Origin: Agrobacterium vitis
GTDB lineage: Bacteria > Pseudomonadota > Alphaproteobacteria > Rhizobiales > Rhizobiaceae
Assembly (NCBI RefSeq): GCF_013337045.2
Contig: NZ_CP118259.1
Span: 62,001 to 126,000, forward strand
Direction: 5' to 3'
DNA length: 64,000 bases
The notes beneath the pieces were generated by a model. That model worked only from the letters and a program-made list of their open reading frames with translations. It was not told the DNA's origin and searched no databases. A program made the translations under genes and the position numbers. Numbering within the stretch: position 1 is the stretch's first letter; every line of letters begins with the position of its first letter. Shown one piece after another: positions 9,827 to 19,009 of the stretch.

Positions 9827-11035
9827 TCATGCCTGAGCGATTTTGAGGGCGGCCTGCGCGGACAAGGCCTCGGCGGCCTGTTCGATGCGCTTGAGGCCTT
9901 CTCGGGCCTGTTCGGCAGTCAGCGTCAGAGGCGGAAGCAGGCGGATGACGTTATCACCAGCCGGAACGCCCAGGATATGCTCTTGGCGCATTGCATGCAG
10001 CAGGTCCGAAGACGGCACCGCGGCCTTGATGCCGAGCATCAGGCCTTCGCCGCGTACGTCTTCGATCACGCCTGGAAAACGGTCTTTCAGACCGGCCAGA
10101 CCCTGGCGGAAGACCAGCGCCACATCCCGGACATTTTGCAGGAAGTCATCGGCCAAAACCAGATCGAGAACGGCATTGCCGACCGCCATGGCCAGCGGAT
10201 TACCGCCATAGGTGGTGCCATGCACGCCAGCCGTCATACCGGACGCAGCCTCTTCTGTGGCAAGGCAGGCACCGAACGGGAAACCGCCGCCGATACCCTT
10301 GGCCACCGCCATGATATCGGGGGTGAGGCCAGCCCATTCATGGGCGAAAAACTTGCCCGTCCGGCCAACGCCCGACTGCACTTCGTCGAGAATGAGCAGC
10401 AGGCCCTTTTCGTCGCAGATTGCCCGCAATTCACGCAGGAACTCGGTCCCAACGACGCGGATACCGCCTTCGCCCTGGATCGGTTCGATCAGCAACGCAG
10501 CCGTGCTGTCGGTGATCGCCGCCTTCAAGGCGTCGAGGTCGCCGAACGGCACCTGGTCGAAGCCGGGCGCCTTGGGGCCGAAGCCTTCAAGATATTTTTC
10601 CTGGCCGCCCGCCGCGATGGTGGCGATGGTGCGGCCATGAAAGGCACCCTCGAACGTGATGATATGGAATTTTTCCGGATGGCCCTTGCTATAGTGATAG
10701 CGGCGAGCCGTCTTGATGGCGCATTCCAGCGCTTCTGCACCGGAGTTGGTGAAGAATACCTTGTCGGCAAATGTCGCCTCGACCAGCCTTGCGGCCAGGC
10801 GTTCCTGGCCGGGAACTTCGTAAAGGTTCGAAAGATGCCAGACTTTCTCCGCCTGGCTTTTCAACGCCTCGACGAGATGCGGATGCGAATGGCCGCAGGA
10901 CGTCACGGCGACGCCGCCGGCAAAGTCGAGATATTGCTCGCCTGTTTCGGTATAAAGCCACGGGCCCTCGCCTCGCTCGAAACGCAGCGGCGCACGTGAA
11001 AACGTGTTGAACAGCGGCGTTGATGTCTGAGCCAT
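9827..11035 (-). CDS. argD: Acetylornithine aminotransferase
   Basis: PLP-dependent class III aminotransferase of arginine synthesis; members often also serve the succinyl-DAP step of lysine synthesis. Visible signatures are [22 protein letters not shown] (cofactor Asp), [17 protein letters not shown] (Schiff-base Lys) and [14 protein letters not shown]. The protein begins [24 protein letters not shown] at the ATG at 11035, giving 402 residues. The longer in-frame reading to 11116 runs into the hairpin leader and is rejected. It is the first gene of an argD-argF operon and diverges from gcrA. Confidence 0.96.
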   Translation of the reverse strand: MAQTSTPLFNTFSRAPLRFERGEGPWLYTETGEQYLDFAGGVAVTSCGHSHPHLVEALKSQAEKVWHLSNLYEVPGQERLAARLVEATFADKVFFTNSGAEALECAIKTARRYHYSKGHPEKFHIITFEGAFHGRTIATIAAGGQEKYLEGFGPKAPGFDQVPFGDLDALKAAITDSTAALLIEPIQGEGGIRVVGTEFLRELRAICDEKGLLLILDEVQSGVGRTGKFFAHEWAGLTPDIMAVAKGIGGGFPFGACLATEEAASGMTAGVHGTTYGGNPLAMAVGNAVLDLVLADDFLQNVRDVALVFRQGLAGLKDRFPGVIEDVRGEGLMLGIKAAVPSSDLLHAMRQEHILGVPAGDNVIRLLPPLTLTAEQAREGLKRIEQAAEALSAQAALKIAQA

Positions 11036-11089
11036 GACGGAAAATCCTTTCGAGCGGCTTTTTGAAGTCTGAACGATGTTGCATGCCAA

Positions 11090-11171
11090 CCACCGAAAAA
11101 CCGGTGGAAAAATCAAAAATGCCGCCTTTCGGCGGCATTTGCACTATTCCGGCTTCCGCCAGCGTTGTCAA
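11090..11171 (-). promoter_or_regulatory. argD leader: promoter and two hairpins
   Basis: On the minus strand TTGACA (11166-11171) and AATAGT (11143-11148) are 17 bases apart, a plausible sigma-70 promoter. Directly downstream is a perfect palindrome AAATGCCGCC / GGCGGCATTT (11117-11140) whose stem ends in a T-run, so it looks like an intrinsic terminator or an operator. A second stem CCACCG / CGGTGG (11090-11107) follows. The expected transcription start falls inside the first palindrome. This layout suggests control of the argD-argF operon by attenuation or by a bound repressor; the mechanism is inferred. Confidence 0.6.
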
Positions 11172-11292
11172 CAAAACATAGGGGCAAAGGTATTGCAACC
11201 GGATCGTACCGAGATGTTCTTGGAAACCCTCTTGATGAGATCGCATCGATAAAAAATCGGTGGATAGCAAGTTGGGGAAAAGCCTGAAATTC

Positions 11293-11440
11293 GATTCACG
11301 ATGATTCGGCGACTCTTGTCACGGAGTCAGGCTCACACTAGGTTAATGACGAATTACTACACTGCATGCGGCGGAAACAGTCACCGACAACACGAGGAAA
11401 GTTGGGTTCCGGAACCTTCTGGGACATGGATGATGGATTC
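11293..11440 (+). promoter_or_regulatory. gcrA promoter with clustered GANTC methylation sites
   Basis: This lies in the 440-base argD-gcrA interval. GANTC sites occur at 11293, 11303, 11311 and 11324, with a fifth at 11436. TTGTCA (11316-11321) and TAGGTT (11339-11344), 17 bases apart, form a candidate promoter, and the fourth GANTC lies in its spacer. CcrM methylates GANTC and GcrA acts at methylated GANTC promoters in related bacteria, so methylation-dependent control of gcrA itself is likely. Confidence 0.65.
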
Positions 11441-11475
11441 CGCGTCAAGCGCGTGCACCAGGCGGAGATTGCGGC

Positions 11476-12027
11476 ATGAACTGGACGGACGAGCGAGTTG
11501 AAAGACTCACGAAATTATGGGCCGAAGGCCTGAGCGCAAGTCAGATTGCGACACAGCTTGGCGGCGTCAGCCGGAATGCCGTGATTGGCAAGGTGCATCG
11601 GTTGTGCCTTCCGGGCCGCGCCAAGGCAGGCGGTCCTACTGCCACGCCAGCGCGCACACCCAAGCGGCCAGCACCGTCCACGCCCCGCGCACCGAACTTT
11701 GCCGCACGCACGCCTTCGAGCGCGCCGCGTCCAGCCGCGCGCACTGCGGCGGCGACCGCGCTGAACGACGATCTCGACATGGATGTCACCGAGAACATGG
11801 CTGTCCTGCCGGTTCTCAACACCACCATCCTGCCAGCCTCGCGCCGTCTGTCGCTGACTGATCTCACCGAGCGGACCTGCAAATGGCCGGTTGGCGACCC
11901 GATGACCGATGAGTTTCACTTCTGCGGCTGTGACAGCCAGGATAACTCGCCCTATTGCAAATATCACGCGAAGCTCGCCTACCAGCCGGTAAACGAGCGG
12001 CGCAGGGCTGCTGCGAACGCGCGCTGA
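11476..12027 (+). CDS. gcrA: GcrA cell-cycle regulator
   Basis: Transcriptional regulator of the alphaproteobacterial cell cycle that works with sigma-70 at GANTC sites methylated by CcrM. The N-terminal DNA-binding helix-turn-helix is clear: MNWTDERVERLTKLWAEGLS and ASQIATQLGGVSRNAVIGK (residues 1-45). A flexible Ala/Pro/Arg-rich linker (about 50-100) follows. The C-terminal domain has CKWPVGDP and a Cys-rich end, FCGCDSQDNSPYCKYH. At 183 residues it is of normal length. Its own promoter region carries a dense set of GANTC sites, consistent with feedback control. Confidence 0.95.
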   Translation: MNWTDERVERLTKLWAEGLSASQIATQLGGVSRNAVIGKVHRLCLPGRAKAGGPTATPARTPKRPAPSTPRAPNFAARTPSSAPRPAARTAAATALNDDLDMDVTENMAVLPVLNTTILPASRRLSLTDLTERTCKWPVGDPMTDEFHFCGCDSQDNSPYCKYHAKLAYQPVNERRRAAANAR

Positions 12028-12059
12028 TTTCTACCCGTTGATCTCTGATCGCATGTCAT

Positions 12060-12089
12060 AAAAAAGCGAGCCGCCCGGCTCGCTTTTTT
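12060..12089. terminator. Bidirectional rho-independent terminator
   Basis: Stem GCGAGCCG / CGGCTCGC flanked by an A-run on the left and TTTTTT on the right. It is positioned between convergent gcrA and phoB and can serve both. Confidence 0.88.
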
Positions 12090-12130
12090 CGTTCCACTGG
12101 GTTTTCGGCCAAAAAACCGTGCAACTAAGC

Positions 12131-12814
12131 TTATGCTTCCATCGAATAGCCAGCACCGCGCACCGTGCGGATCACGTCCTGCATGTTGGAAAAGTTGAGC
12201 GCCTTGCGCAGCCGTCCGACATGGACATCCACCGTGCGCTCGTCCACGTAAATGTCATGGCCCCAGACGCCATCCAGCAGTTGAGAGCGCGAAAACACCC
12301 GACCGGGTGAGGTCATCAGGAATTCCAGCAGCCGGAATTCGGTCGGCCCGAGGCGTACTTCGCGGCTCTTGCGATGGACACGGTGGGTTTCGCGATCAAG
12401 CTCGATATCGCCGCACCGCAGCAGGCTGGAGAGAACTTCCGGCTTGGCGCGGCGCAGCATAGCCTTGACACGGGCCATCAGTTCCGGCGTCGAGAAAGGC
12501 TTGACGACATAATCGTCGGCACCGGTGGCAAGTCCACGCACCCGCTCGCTCTCTTCGCCGCGCGCCGTCAGCATGATGATCGGCAGGCGCTCGGTATCGG
12601 GCCGCATCCGCAGGCGACGACATAGCTCTATGCCGGAAACACCCGGCAACATCCAATCGAGGATCAGCAGATCCGGTACCCGTTCCTGCAGGCGAAGCTC
12701 GGCTTCGTCTCCCCGCAGAATGGTTTCGACCTCATAGCCTTCAGATTCCAGATTATAACGCAAAAGGACGCTCAGGGCTTCTTCGTCTTCAACGACGGCA
12801 ATTTTCGGCAGCAT
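12131..12814 (-). CDS. phoB: Phosphate response regulator PhoB
   Basis: OmpR/PhoB-type response regulator that activates phosphate-starvation genes when phosphorylated by PhoR. Receiver domain residues 1-120 have the acidic pair at VVEDEE and phospho-acceptor Asp53 (LLILDWMLPGVSG), with VKPFSTPEL containing the conserved Lys. The C-terminal winged helix includes EFRLLEFLMTSPGRVFSR and DERTVDVHVGRLRKAL. At 227 residues from the ATG at 12814 it is full length. It is the last gene of the pho-pst locus, separated from phoU by a 360-base gap that holds a three-hairpin repeat. Confidence 0.97.
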   Translation of the reverse strand: MLPKIAVVEDEEALSVLLRYNLESEGYEVETILRGDEAELRLQERVPDLLILDWMLPGVSGIELCRRLRMRPDTERLPIIMLTARGEESERVRGLATGADDYVVKPFSTPELMARVKAMLRRAKPEVLSSLLRCGDIELDRETHRVHRKSREVRLGPTEFRLLEFLMTSPGRVFSRSQLLDGVWGHDIYVDERTVDVHVGRLRKALNFSNMQDVIRTVRGAGYSMEA

Positions 12815-13174
12815 TCGATCCCATACCTTCAATGAGAGAGTCTTCCCGCAAGCCTTTCCTTGTCCGCTCTGGCGAAAAAGAACATGGCAATACGAGAATT
12901 TCGATGTTTACAGCATGTTTGCGCTTTATGATGGCGCTCTACTGTGACTGGAAGGCTGGCCTGTCGCCACAGGTCGAACCTTCGGGTGAAGCCCCCACCC
13001 CATTTGGCGTCAGACGCTGAGCTGTCCGATGCCAATCTCCGTCATGGTTTCATACCGGCAGCCATAGACCATGGCTCCTGGTATGCTTTTCTCTGATATC
13101 TCAAGATCTTGACACCTTGAGATATCAGCATGTCAGTCAACGCGAGGATGAGTCACTATCCTCGCACTGTCATC
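12815..13174. other. phoB-phoU intergenic region, 360 bases
   Basis: No convincing gene is seen. The right-hand third is the three-hairpin repeat at 13051-13165. The rest probably carries the phoB ribosome site and possibly a secondary promoter, but I cannot point to clear promoter hexamers or a PHO box. Confidence 0.6.
13051..13165. repeat. Three-hairpin repeat element, copy A
   Basis: Three consecutive stems: CATACC..GGTATG (13051-13085, imperfect longer arms), CTGATATCTCAAG..CTTGAGATATCAG (13093-13128, perfect 13-base arms) and GCGAGGAT..ATCCTCGC (13142-13165). Copy B at 47415-47535 has the same order, spacing and core sequences in stems 2 and 3. A partial copy is at 38056-38108. The architecture recalls the mosaic intergenic elements (RIME/ABC type) known in rhizobia. 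Confidence 0.75.
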
Positions 13175-13882
13175 TCAATCGGCGACCCCGAAAGCGGTCG
13201 TCGTATCGTCCTTCGGGCGCTCGCCTTCGGGCTGTGCGCCAGTGGCCATGTAATAGATGGTCTCGGCGATATTGGTGGCATGGTCGCCGATACGCTCGAT
13301 ATTCTTGGCGCAGAACAGCAGGTGCGTGCAGGTGGTGATGTTGCGCGGATCTTCCATCATATAGGTCAGCAATTCGCGAAACAGCGAGGTGTAGATCGCA
13401 TCGATCTCCTCATCGCGGTCGCGGATCGACTTGGCCTTTTCCGCCGAGCGGGTGGTATAGACATCCAAGACTTCCTTGAGCTGGGTCATCGCCAGTTCCG
13501 AAAGATGCTCAATGCCACGGGCCAGCTTGCGCGGCACGCCAGTGCCCTGCACCGCCATCACCCGCTTGGCATTGTTTTTGCCGAGATCGCCGACACGCTC
13601 CAGATCCGAAGCGATCCTGAGCGCACCGATGATTTCGCGCAGATCGGCGGCCATGGGCTGACGTTTTGCAATGGTGACAATTGCCTTGTCACCCACTTCA
13701 CGCTCGGCATTGTCCATGATCACGTCGTCGGAGATCACCTTCTGGGCGAGGGCGGCATCGGAATTGACCAGGGCGCGAACGGATTCACCCACCATTTGCT
13801 CGGCCAGACCACCCATTTCCGAAATGCGGCGCATCAGATATTTCAGTTCCTCGTCAAAGGCGGTGTAGATATGCGCTGTCAT
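13175..13882 (-). CDS. phoU: Phosphate signalling protein PhoU
   Basis: Cytosolic negative regulator that links the Pst transporter to PhoR and keeps the Pho regulon off when phosphate is plentiful. It is an all-helical protein of 235 residues with the two PhoU repeats. Metal-cluster motifs are visible: ERVGDLGKNNAKRV in the first repeat and ERIGDHATNIAETIYY in the second. It is encoded 43 bases after pstB in the same direction. Confidence 0.97.
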   Translation of the reverse strand: MTAHIYTAFDEELKYLMRRISEMGGLAEQMVGESVRALVNSDAALAQKVISDDVIMDNAEREVGDKAIVTIAKRQPMAADLREIIGALRIASDLERVGDLGKNNAKRVMAVQGTGVPRKLARGIEHLSELAMTQLKEVLDVYTTRSAEKAKSIRDRDEEIDAIYTSLFRELLTYMMEDPRNITTCTHLLFCAKNIERIGDHATNIAETIYYMATGAQPEGERPKDDTTTAFGVAD

Positions 13883-13925
13883 GTTCTGATCCTTTAAAAA
13901 GATGCATTTTCAATCAACCGTCGGA

Positions 13926-14741
13926 TCAGCCGAACCGGCCCATGATATAGTCCTGGGTCCGCTGGTCGTCCGGGTTGGTGAACATCTTGTCGGTATCGTT
14001 TTCCTCGACCAGCTGGCCGAGATGGAACATCGCCGTGCGTTGGGACACGCGGGCGGCCTGCTGCATCGAATGCGTGACGATGACGATGGTGAAATTGGCC
14101 CGCAATTCGTGGATCAGCTCTTCCACCTTGGCCGTTGCAATCGGGTCCAGGGCCGAGCAGGGCTCGTCCATCAGGATGACTTCGGGGCTGACGGCAATGG
14201 CGCGGGCAATGCACAGACGCTGCTGCTGTCCGCCGGACAGGCCCGTTCCCGGCTCCTGAAGGCGATCCTTTGCTTCGTTCCAAAGACCGGCGCGCTGAAG
14301 GCTCTTTTCAACGATCTGGTCCATGTCCGCCTTGTTGCGGGCCAGACCATGGATGCGCGGGCCGTAGGCAATGTTTTCGTAGATCGACTTGGGGAAAGGG
14401 TTCGGCTTCTGGAACACCATGCCGACCCGGGCGCGAAGTTCCACCACGTCGATGGACGGATCGTAGATATCCATATTATCGAGAGTGATGAGGCCGGTGA
14501 CCCGGCAATGATCGATGGTGTCGTTCATGCGGTTCAATGTCCGCAAGAAAGTAGACTTGCCGCAACCCGAAGGACCGATCAGCGCCGTGACGGTATTTTC
14601 GCGGACATTCAGGTTTACGTCGAACAGGGCGCGCTTTTCGCCGTAGTAAACGGACACATCCTTGCCGACCATCTTGGTGTTCACTTCGGTCATCTTCTGA
14701 TCCAAGGCCTTTTCAACTGCTGCTTCAGACATCATGTTCAT
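13926..14741 (-). CDS. pstB: Phosphate ABC transporter ATP-binding protein PstB
   Basis: ATPase of the high-affinity phosphate importer. Walker A is GPSGCGKST in [19 protein letters not shown], the ABC signature is [14 protein letters not shown], and Walker B is [13 protein letters not shown]. The D-loop and the H-loop ([14 protein letters not shown]) follow. At 271 residues it is full length, with a short N-terminal extension before [16 protein letters not shown]. It lies about 100 bases after pstA within the pst operon. Confidence 0.98.
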   Translation of the reverse strand: MNMMSEAAVEKALDQKMTEVNTKMVGKDVSVYYGEKRALFDVNLNVRENTVTALIGPSGCGKSTFLRTLNRMNDTIDHCRVTGLITLDNMDIYDPSIDVVELRARVGMVFQKPNPFPKSIYENIAYGPRIHGLARNKADMDQIVEKSLQRAGLWNEAKDRLQEPGTGLSGGQQQRLCIARAIAVSPEVILMDEPCSALDPIATAKVEELIHELRANFTIVIVTHSMQQAARVSQRTAMFHLGQLVEENDTDKMFTNPDDQRTQDYIMGRFG

Positions 14742-14838
14742 GTTCTTAACCCTCCGGCCTGTCTTTTCGCAATCGCTTGACGTAGGCCCGATGAACTTTC
14801 CTGGACGTCATCGCCCAGGACCATGCTTCGGCTGGTTT

Positions 14839-16176
14839 CTACCACCGCCGCTCAAACCGCCGGCGCAGCAGAATGGCACCGACATTCATGATCAGCAGGA
14901 AGATCAGCAGAATGATGATGGCGCCGGACGTCCGTTCCACGAATGCGCGTTCAGCTTCATTGGCCCACATATAGATCTGCACCGGCAGCGCTGTCGACGG
15001 ATCGAGCGGCGTGCCCGGATAATCCGCCACGAAAGCCACCATGCCGATCAGAAGCAGCGGCGCGGTTTCGCCCAGCGCATGGGCAAGGCCGATAATCGTG
15101 CCGGTCAACACGCCAGGCATGGCCAGAGGCAACACGTGGTGGAAAACCGTCTGCATCTTGGACGCGCCCAGACCCAGTGCCGCAGCGCGGATCGACGGAG
15201 GCACGGCTTTCAAGGCTGCGCGGGTGGCGATGATGATCGTTGGCAAGGTCATCAAGGTCAGCACCAGGCCACCGACCAGCGAGGCCGAGCGCGGCAGACC
15301 GGCAAAGTTGATGAACACCGCCAGGCCCAGCAGGCCAAAGACGATTGAGGGAACGGCTGCGAGATTGTTGATATTGACCTCGATCAGGTCGGTCCAACGG
15401 TTCTTCGGGGCAAATTCCTCAAGATAGATCGAGGTTGCCACGCCGATCGGCAGAGCCAGGATCAACACGGTCAGCATCATATAGGCAGTACCGATCAAGG
15501 CCACGCCAACGCCTGCGGCTTCCGGGCGGCTGGATGCGCCGTTGACGAAAATACCGGTATTGAAGGACTTGGCCAACGCGCCGCTTTCAGCCAGCGCATT
15601 CATCCAGCCGATCTGCTGGTCGGAAATCTTTCGGCTGCTTTCATCGACCGTCAGGTCGAATTGTCCTTTGAAGGCCGTGTCGACCGTGGCACTGGCCAGG
15701 ACCGAGACCGGAACCGTCTTGCCGACAAGCGATGGATCAGCAACGACCATGTTGCGCAATTGGACGCGGACATTGTCGGACACCATCTCGGTCAATTGCT
15801 TCATGGCCGGACGGTTCGAGGTGTCGATCTTCAATTTTGCAGCAAGCGCGTTGCGCACCAGAACCGGATAATTGGCCGCAACCAACACGTCCGGGTTGGT
15901 GGCGCGCTGGTTGCTGGGGTCGATCAGCTTCTCGCTGAATTCAACCGGCACGGTGATCGTTGTCTGCAAAAACGCCGTATAGCCTTTGGAAACCACGGAA
16001 GTGAGCAGCAGCAGCAAGAACAGCAAACCGAAGCTGATGGCGACAATGCCATAGGCCCGGAAACGGCGCTCGGCGGCATAGCGACGCTTGATGCCGATGT
16101 CCCGGCGAGGACGCGATACAGGGGCAAGGGTGCCAGCGCCGTGGCCTGCCGCAGCGGGGGAGAGGGTCTCGCTCAT
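14839..16176 (-). CDS. pstA: Phosphate ABC transporter permease PstA (DUF3333 form)
   Basis: Membrane channel subunit of the phosphate importer. The C-terminal half carries the permease core with the cytoplasmic loop RAAALGLGASKMQTVFHHVLPLAMPG. The N-terminal half has one membrane segment (GIVAISFGLLFLLLLLTSVV) and a long extracytoplasmic domain of about 170 residues, the DUF3333-type extension common in alphaproteobacteria. This explains the 445-residue length compared with about 290 in enterobacteria. Its ATG overlaps the pstC stop (ATGA), indicating coupled translation. Confidence 0.95.
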   Translation of the reverse strand: MSETLSPAAAGHGAGTLAPVSRPRRDIGIKRRYAAERRFRAYGIVAISFGLLFLLLLLTSVVSKGYTAFLQTTITVPVEFSEKLIDPSNQRATNPDVLVAANYPVLVRNALAAKLKIDTSNRPAMKQLTEMVSDNVRVQLRNMVVADPSLVGKTVPVSVLASATVDTAFKGQFDLTVDESSRKISDQQIGWMNALAESGALAKSFNTGIFVNGASSRPEAAGVGVALIGTAYMMLTVLILALPIGVATSIYLEEFAPKNRWTDLIEVNINNLAAVPSIVFGLLGLAVFINFAGLPRSASLVGGLVLTLMTLPTIIIATRAALKAVPPSIRAAALGLGASKMQTVFHHVLPLAMPGVLTGTIIGLAHALGETAPLLLIGMVAFVADYPGTPLDPSTALPVQIYMWANEAERAFVERTSGAIIILLIFLLIMNVGAILLRRRFERRW

Positions 16177-17660
16177 TCGTACTGCTCCCGGTATTTGCGC
16201 ACGATGTAAAGCGCATAGATATTAAGGCAAAGCGTGATGGCAAACAGGGTAATACCCAGCGCGAAGGCCACCAGCGTTTGCGGCGAGGTGAATTCAAGGT
16301 CGCCGGTCAATTGGTTGACGATCTTGACGGTGACCGTTGTCATCGGCTCGAAAGGATTAAGCTGGATACGTGCTGCAACGCCTGCGGCCAGCACCACGAT
16401 CATGGTTTCGCCGATGGCGCGTGAGGCGGTCATCAACAGCGCACCGACAATACCCGGAAGCGCTGCAGGCAGGATCACCCGCTTGACGGTTTCAGACCGT
16501 GTGGCGCCCAGGCCGAGCGAACCATCCCGAAGCGAGCGCGGCACGGCGGTGATGATGTCGTCTGACAAGGAGGAGACGTATGGGATCAACATGATCCCCA
16601 TGACGAAGCCTGCCGTCAGAACGCTTTGGGCCTGAATGAAGCTGGCGAAATCACCGGTGGCGATGCCGTTGATCTTGGCGGATATGTCACGCAGGAACGG
16701 ACCGACCGAGGTCAGCGCGAAGAAGCCGTAGACGATGGTCGGAATGCCCGCCAGAACTTCCAGCAGCGGCTTGGTGATGGCCCGCAGCCGTGGCGAGGCA
16801 TATTCGGCCATGTAGATGGCTGCGAACAGGCCGACGGGTACGGCAAACAACATGGCGACCACGCCGATATAGAGTGTGCCGAGCAGAAGCGGGATCAATC
16901 CGAACTGGCCGCCGGTATCGGTGGCGCCCGCGGCGGCAAATCGTGGGTCCCAGACCGTGCCGAAGAAGAACCGCCAGGCCGATACCTCGCGGAAGAAGTG
17001 GGTTGCTTCCGTCAGCATCGACATGATGATGCCGACTGTGGTCAAAATTGCGATGGAGGAGCAGATCACCAGAGCGGCCTGAATGGCCTGTTCAACCCGG
17101 TTGCGGGCGCGAAAACGCGGGGCGATCAACCGAAGTCCGAACAAGGCACCGGCCAGTGAGGTGGCGATTACCACGACGGTGAGCGCCATGTCATTGACGG
17201 CGCGCATGCTGTTCAAGGCCTCGGCGGCTACAATCATGTAGGGCTCAGGCTCACCGGCCAGCGGCACGCCCTGTTCGGCCAGCATGGTGCGGGCGGTCGT
17301 GGCATCGGCGCTTTTCAGCTTGGCCAATTGCTCGTCGTCAAGGCTCTTCAGGCCGCGCGCGATTGCACCGATCGTGCCATAATTGAGGTTCTGGGTGGCT
17401 CCGGCCTGCGCCTTGACCGTATCGGGCATCGCCTCGCGTACCCGGGTTTCGATCAGCGACGGCGCAATCGCCATCCAGAGACCAAGCACCAGGAAGGCAG
17501 GCACAACCGCCAGAATGGAAACGAAACTGCCATGATAGCCATAGCGGGAATGCAGGGCGGATGCGCGGCCTTGCGCGAGCGACTGCGCCCGTGACGAGCC
17601 CAGCAGGTAGCCGATGATCCCGATAGCAATGACGATAAAAATTAGGATTGACGTACTCAT
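16173..17660 (-). CDS. pstC: Phosphate ABC transporter permease PstC
   Basis: Second channel subunit of the phosphate importer. The permease loop GLGATRSETVKRVILPAALPGIVGALLM and several membrane helices lie in the C-terminal 300 residues. The N-terminus (SILIFIVIAIGIIGYLLGSSRAQ) is an extra membrane segment followed by a periplasmic domain, making 495 residues as in other rhizobial PstC. I chose the ATG at 17660; the in-frame extension to 17696 runs toward the intergenic hairpin and has no family match. Confidence 0.95.
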   Translation of the reverse strand: MSTSILIFIVIAIGIIGYLLGSSRAQSLAQGRASALHSRYGYHGSFVSILAVVPAFLVLGLWMAIAPSLIETRVREAMPDTVKAQAGATQNLNYGTIGAIARGLKSLDDEQLAKLKSADATTARTMLAEQGVPLAGEPEPYMIVAAEALNSMRAVNDMALTVVVIATSLAGALFGLRLIAPRFRARNRVEQAIQAALVICSSIAILTTVGIIMSMLTEATHFFREVSAWRFFFGTVWDPRFAAAGATDTGGQFGLIPLLLGTLYIGVVAMLFAVPVGLFAAIYMAEYASPRLRAITKPLLEVLAGIPTIVYGFFALTSVGPFLRDISAKINGIATGDFASFIQAQSVLTAGFVMGIMLIPYVSSLSDDIITAVPRSLRDGSLGLGATRSETVKRVILPAALPGIVGALLMTASRAIGETMIVVLAAGVAARIQLNPFEPMTTVTVKIVNQLTGDLEFTSPQTLVAFALGITLFAITLCLNIYALYIVRKYREQYE

Positions 17661-17748
17661 TCTACCATCCCCGGCCTCTCCACGCCCTGCCGCCAAGGGC
17701 TGGGCCGCATGTTACGTCATCAATAAACATCAACCGCAACATCATGAT

Positions 17749-17781
17749 GAGGCTGGCGCGGACACTGTCCGCGCCAGCCTC
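17749..17781 (-). terminator. Intercistronic hairpin between pstS and pstC
   Basis: Perfect 14-base arms (GAGGCTGGCGCGGA and its complement) around a 5-base loop, just after the pstS stop and before pstC. No strong T-run follows. It is more likely an mRNA-stabilising or partial-termination element that keeps pstS above pstCAB than a full terminator. Confidence 0.65.
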
Positions 17782-17787
17782 AAAGTC

Positions 17788-18816
17788 TTACTTGCCAGCG
17801 GTGAACTTGGCGCGGAACTCTTCACGCTCCTTGTCGGGAGCTGGAACCAGGCCGTAATTGGCCAGCGGGCCGTCAGGGCCGATCATCTGCTCGGACAGGA
17901 AGAAGTCGACATATTCCTTCATGCCAGGAATAACGCCGAGATGGGCCTTCTTGACGTAGAAGAACAGCGGACGCGAAACCGGGTACTTGCCGGTGGCAAC
18001 CGTTTCAACCGAAGGCTTGACGCCGGAAACGGTGGCGACCTTCAGCTTGTCGGCGTTGTTTTCATAGAAGGACAGGCCAAACACGCCAATGGCGGTCTTG
18101 TTGGCAGCGATGCGGGCCAGCGTTTCGCTGTAATCGCCATCGATATCGACAGCCTTGCCATCCTTGCGCACGGCGATGCACTTCTTTGCAGCGGCCTTGT
18201 CATCGTTCAAAGCAGCCTTGATCGCGTCCAGCGATTTGGTGTCCTTGCAGCCTTGCGTCATGATCTTCTCTTCGAAGACTTCGCGCGTGCCGTGCTTTTC
18301 GCCCGGAATGAACGCCATGATATCGGTGTCCGGCAGGTCCTTGTTGACTTCCGACCACTTCTTGTAGGGGTTGGCAACGAGCTTGCCGTCAACCACGACT
18401 TCCGCAGCCAGACCCTTGTAAAGGTCGGTCGGGACCAGAGCGAGGTCCTTGTTGGAGCTGTCGACGGCGAAAACGATGCCGTCATAGCCGAACTTGACTT
18501 CCTGGATGTCGGTCACGCCAGCTGCCTTACAGGCTTCGGCTTCAGCCTTGTTGATCGGACGCGAAGCATTGGCGATATCGATGGTTTCCGGACCAACGCC
18601 CTTGCAGAATTCCTTCAGGCCAGCGCCGGTACCGCCGGATTCGACGACCGGGGTCTTGAACTTGGTAAAGGTCTCGCCAAAGGTTTCAGCAACGATCTTG
18701 GCATAAGGAAGAACGGTGGAGGAACCAGCGATCTGGACCTGATCACGCGCAGCGGCGGCGCCAGCAAAGGCGACTGAGGCGACCAGAGCCGCTACGGACA
18801 GTTTCAGCATATTCAT
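17788..18816 (-). CDS. pstS: Periplasmic phosphate-binding protein PstS
   Basis: Captures phosphate in the periplasm and delivers it to PstCA. The signal peptide MNMLKLSVAALVASVAFAGA probably cleaves near AAAARDQ. Mature motifs include QIAGSSTVLPYAK and the phosphate-binding region ESGGTGAGLKEFCKG, with FGYDGIVFAVD. At 342 residues it is typical of the rhizobial PstS type. It is the first gene of the transporter operon, preceded by a PHO box at 18921-18949. Confidence 0.97.
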   Translation of the reverse strand: MNMLKLSVAALVASVAFAGAAAARDQVQIAGSSTVLPYAKIVAETFGETFTKFKTPVVESGGTGAGLKEFCKGVGPETIDIANASRPINKAEAEACKAAGVTDIQEVKFGYDGIVFAVDSSNKDLALVPTDLYKGLAAEVVVDGKLVANPYKKWSEVNKDLPDTDIMAFIPGEKHGTREVFEEKIMTQGCKDTKSLDAIKAALNDDKAAAKKCIAVRKDGKAVDIDGDYSETLARIAANKTAIGVFGLSFYENNADKLKVATVSGVKPSVETVATGKYPVSRPLFFYVKKAHLGVIPGMKEYVDFFLSEQMIGPDGPLANYGLVPAPDKEREEFRAKFTAGK

Positions 18817-18920
18817 TTATCTCTCCCGAGAATGAGCTTTCGTGTGGGATGCAAGCGTCTGTCGCTTACAATCGCCGTGCTCCGGCGGCTTGTTCTTAAG
18901 CCCCGACAGGCTCTGCTTTT

Positions 18921-18949
18921 ATGTCAATTAGGTGAAACATTTGTGACAG
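18921..18949 (-). promoter_or_regulatory. PHO box upstream of pstS
   Basis: On the minus strand three 7-base units, CTGTCAC, GTTTCAC and TTGACAT, are separated by 4-base spacers. This is the 11-base periodicity of PhoB sites (consensus CTGTCAT repeats). It lies about 100 bases before the pstS start and should make the pst operon phosphate-starvation inducible. Confidence 0.75.
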
Positions 18950-19009
18950 TTCAACTGCTTGATATATCTATATAAATATTCCGGGAGTTAACAAGAGACG
19001 CGAAATCTG

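Noticed and set aside
9611-10999. 462-codon plus-strand open frame opposite argD and argF
   Set aside because: Antisense frame of two well-supported arginine genes; no protein family features.
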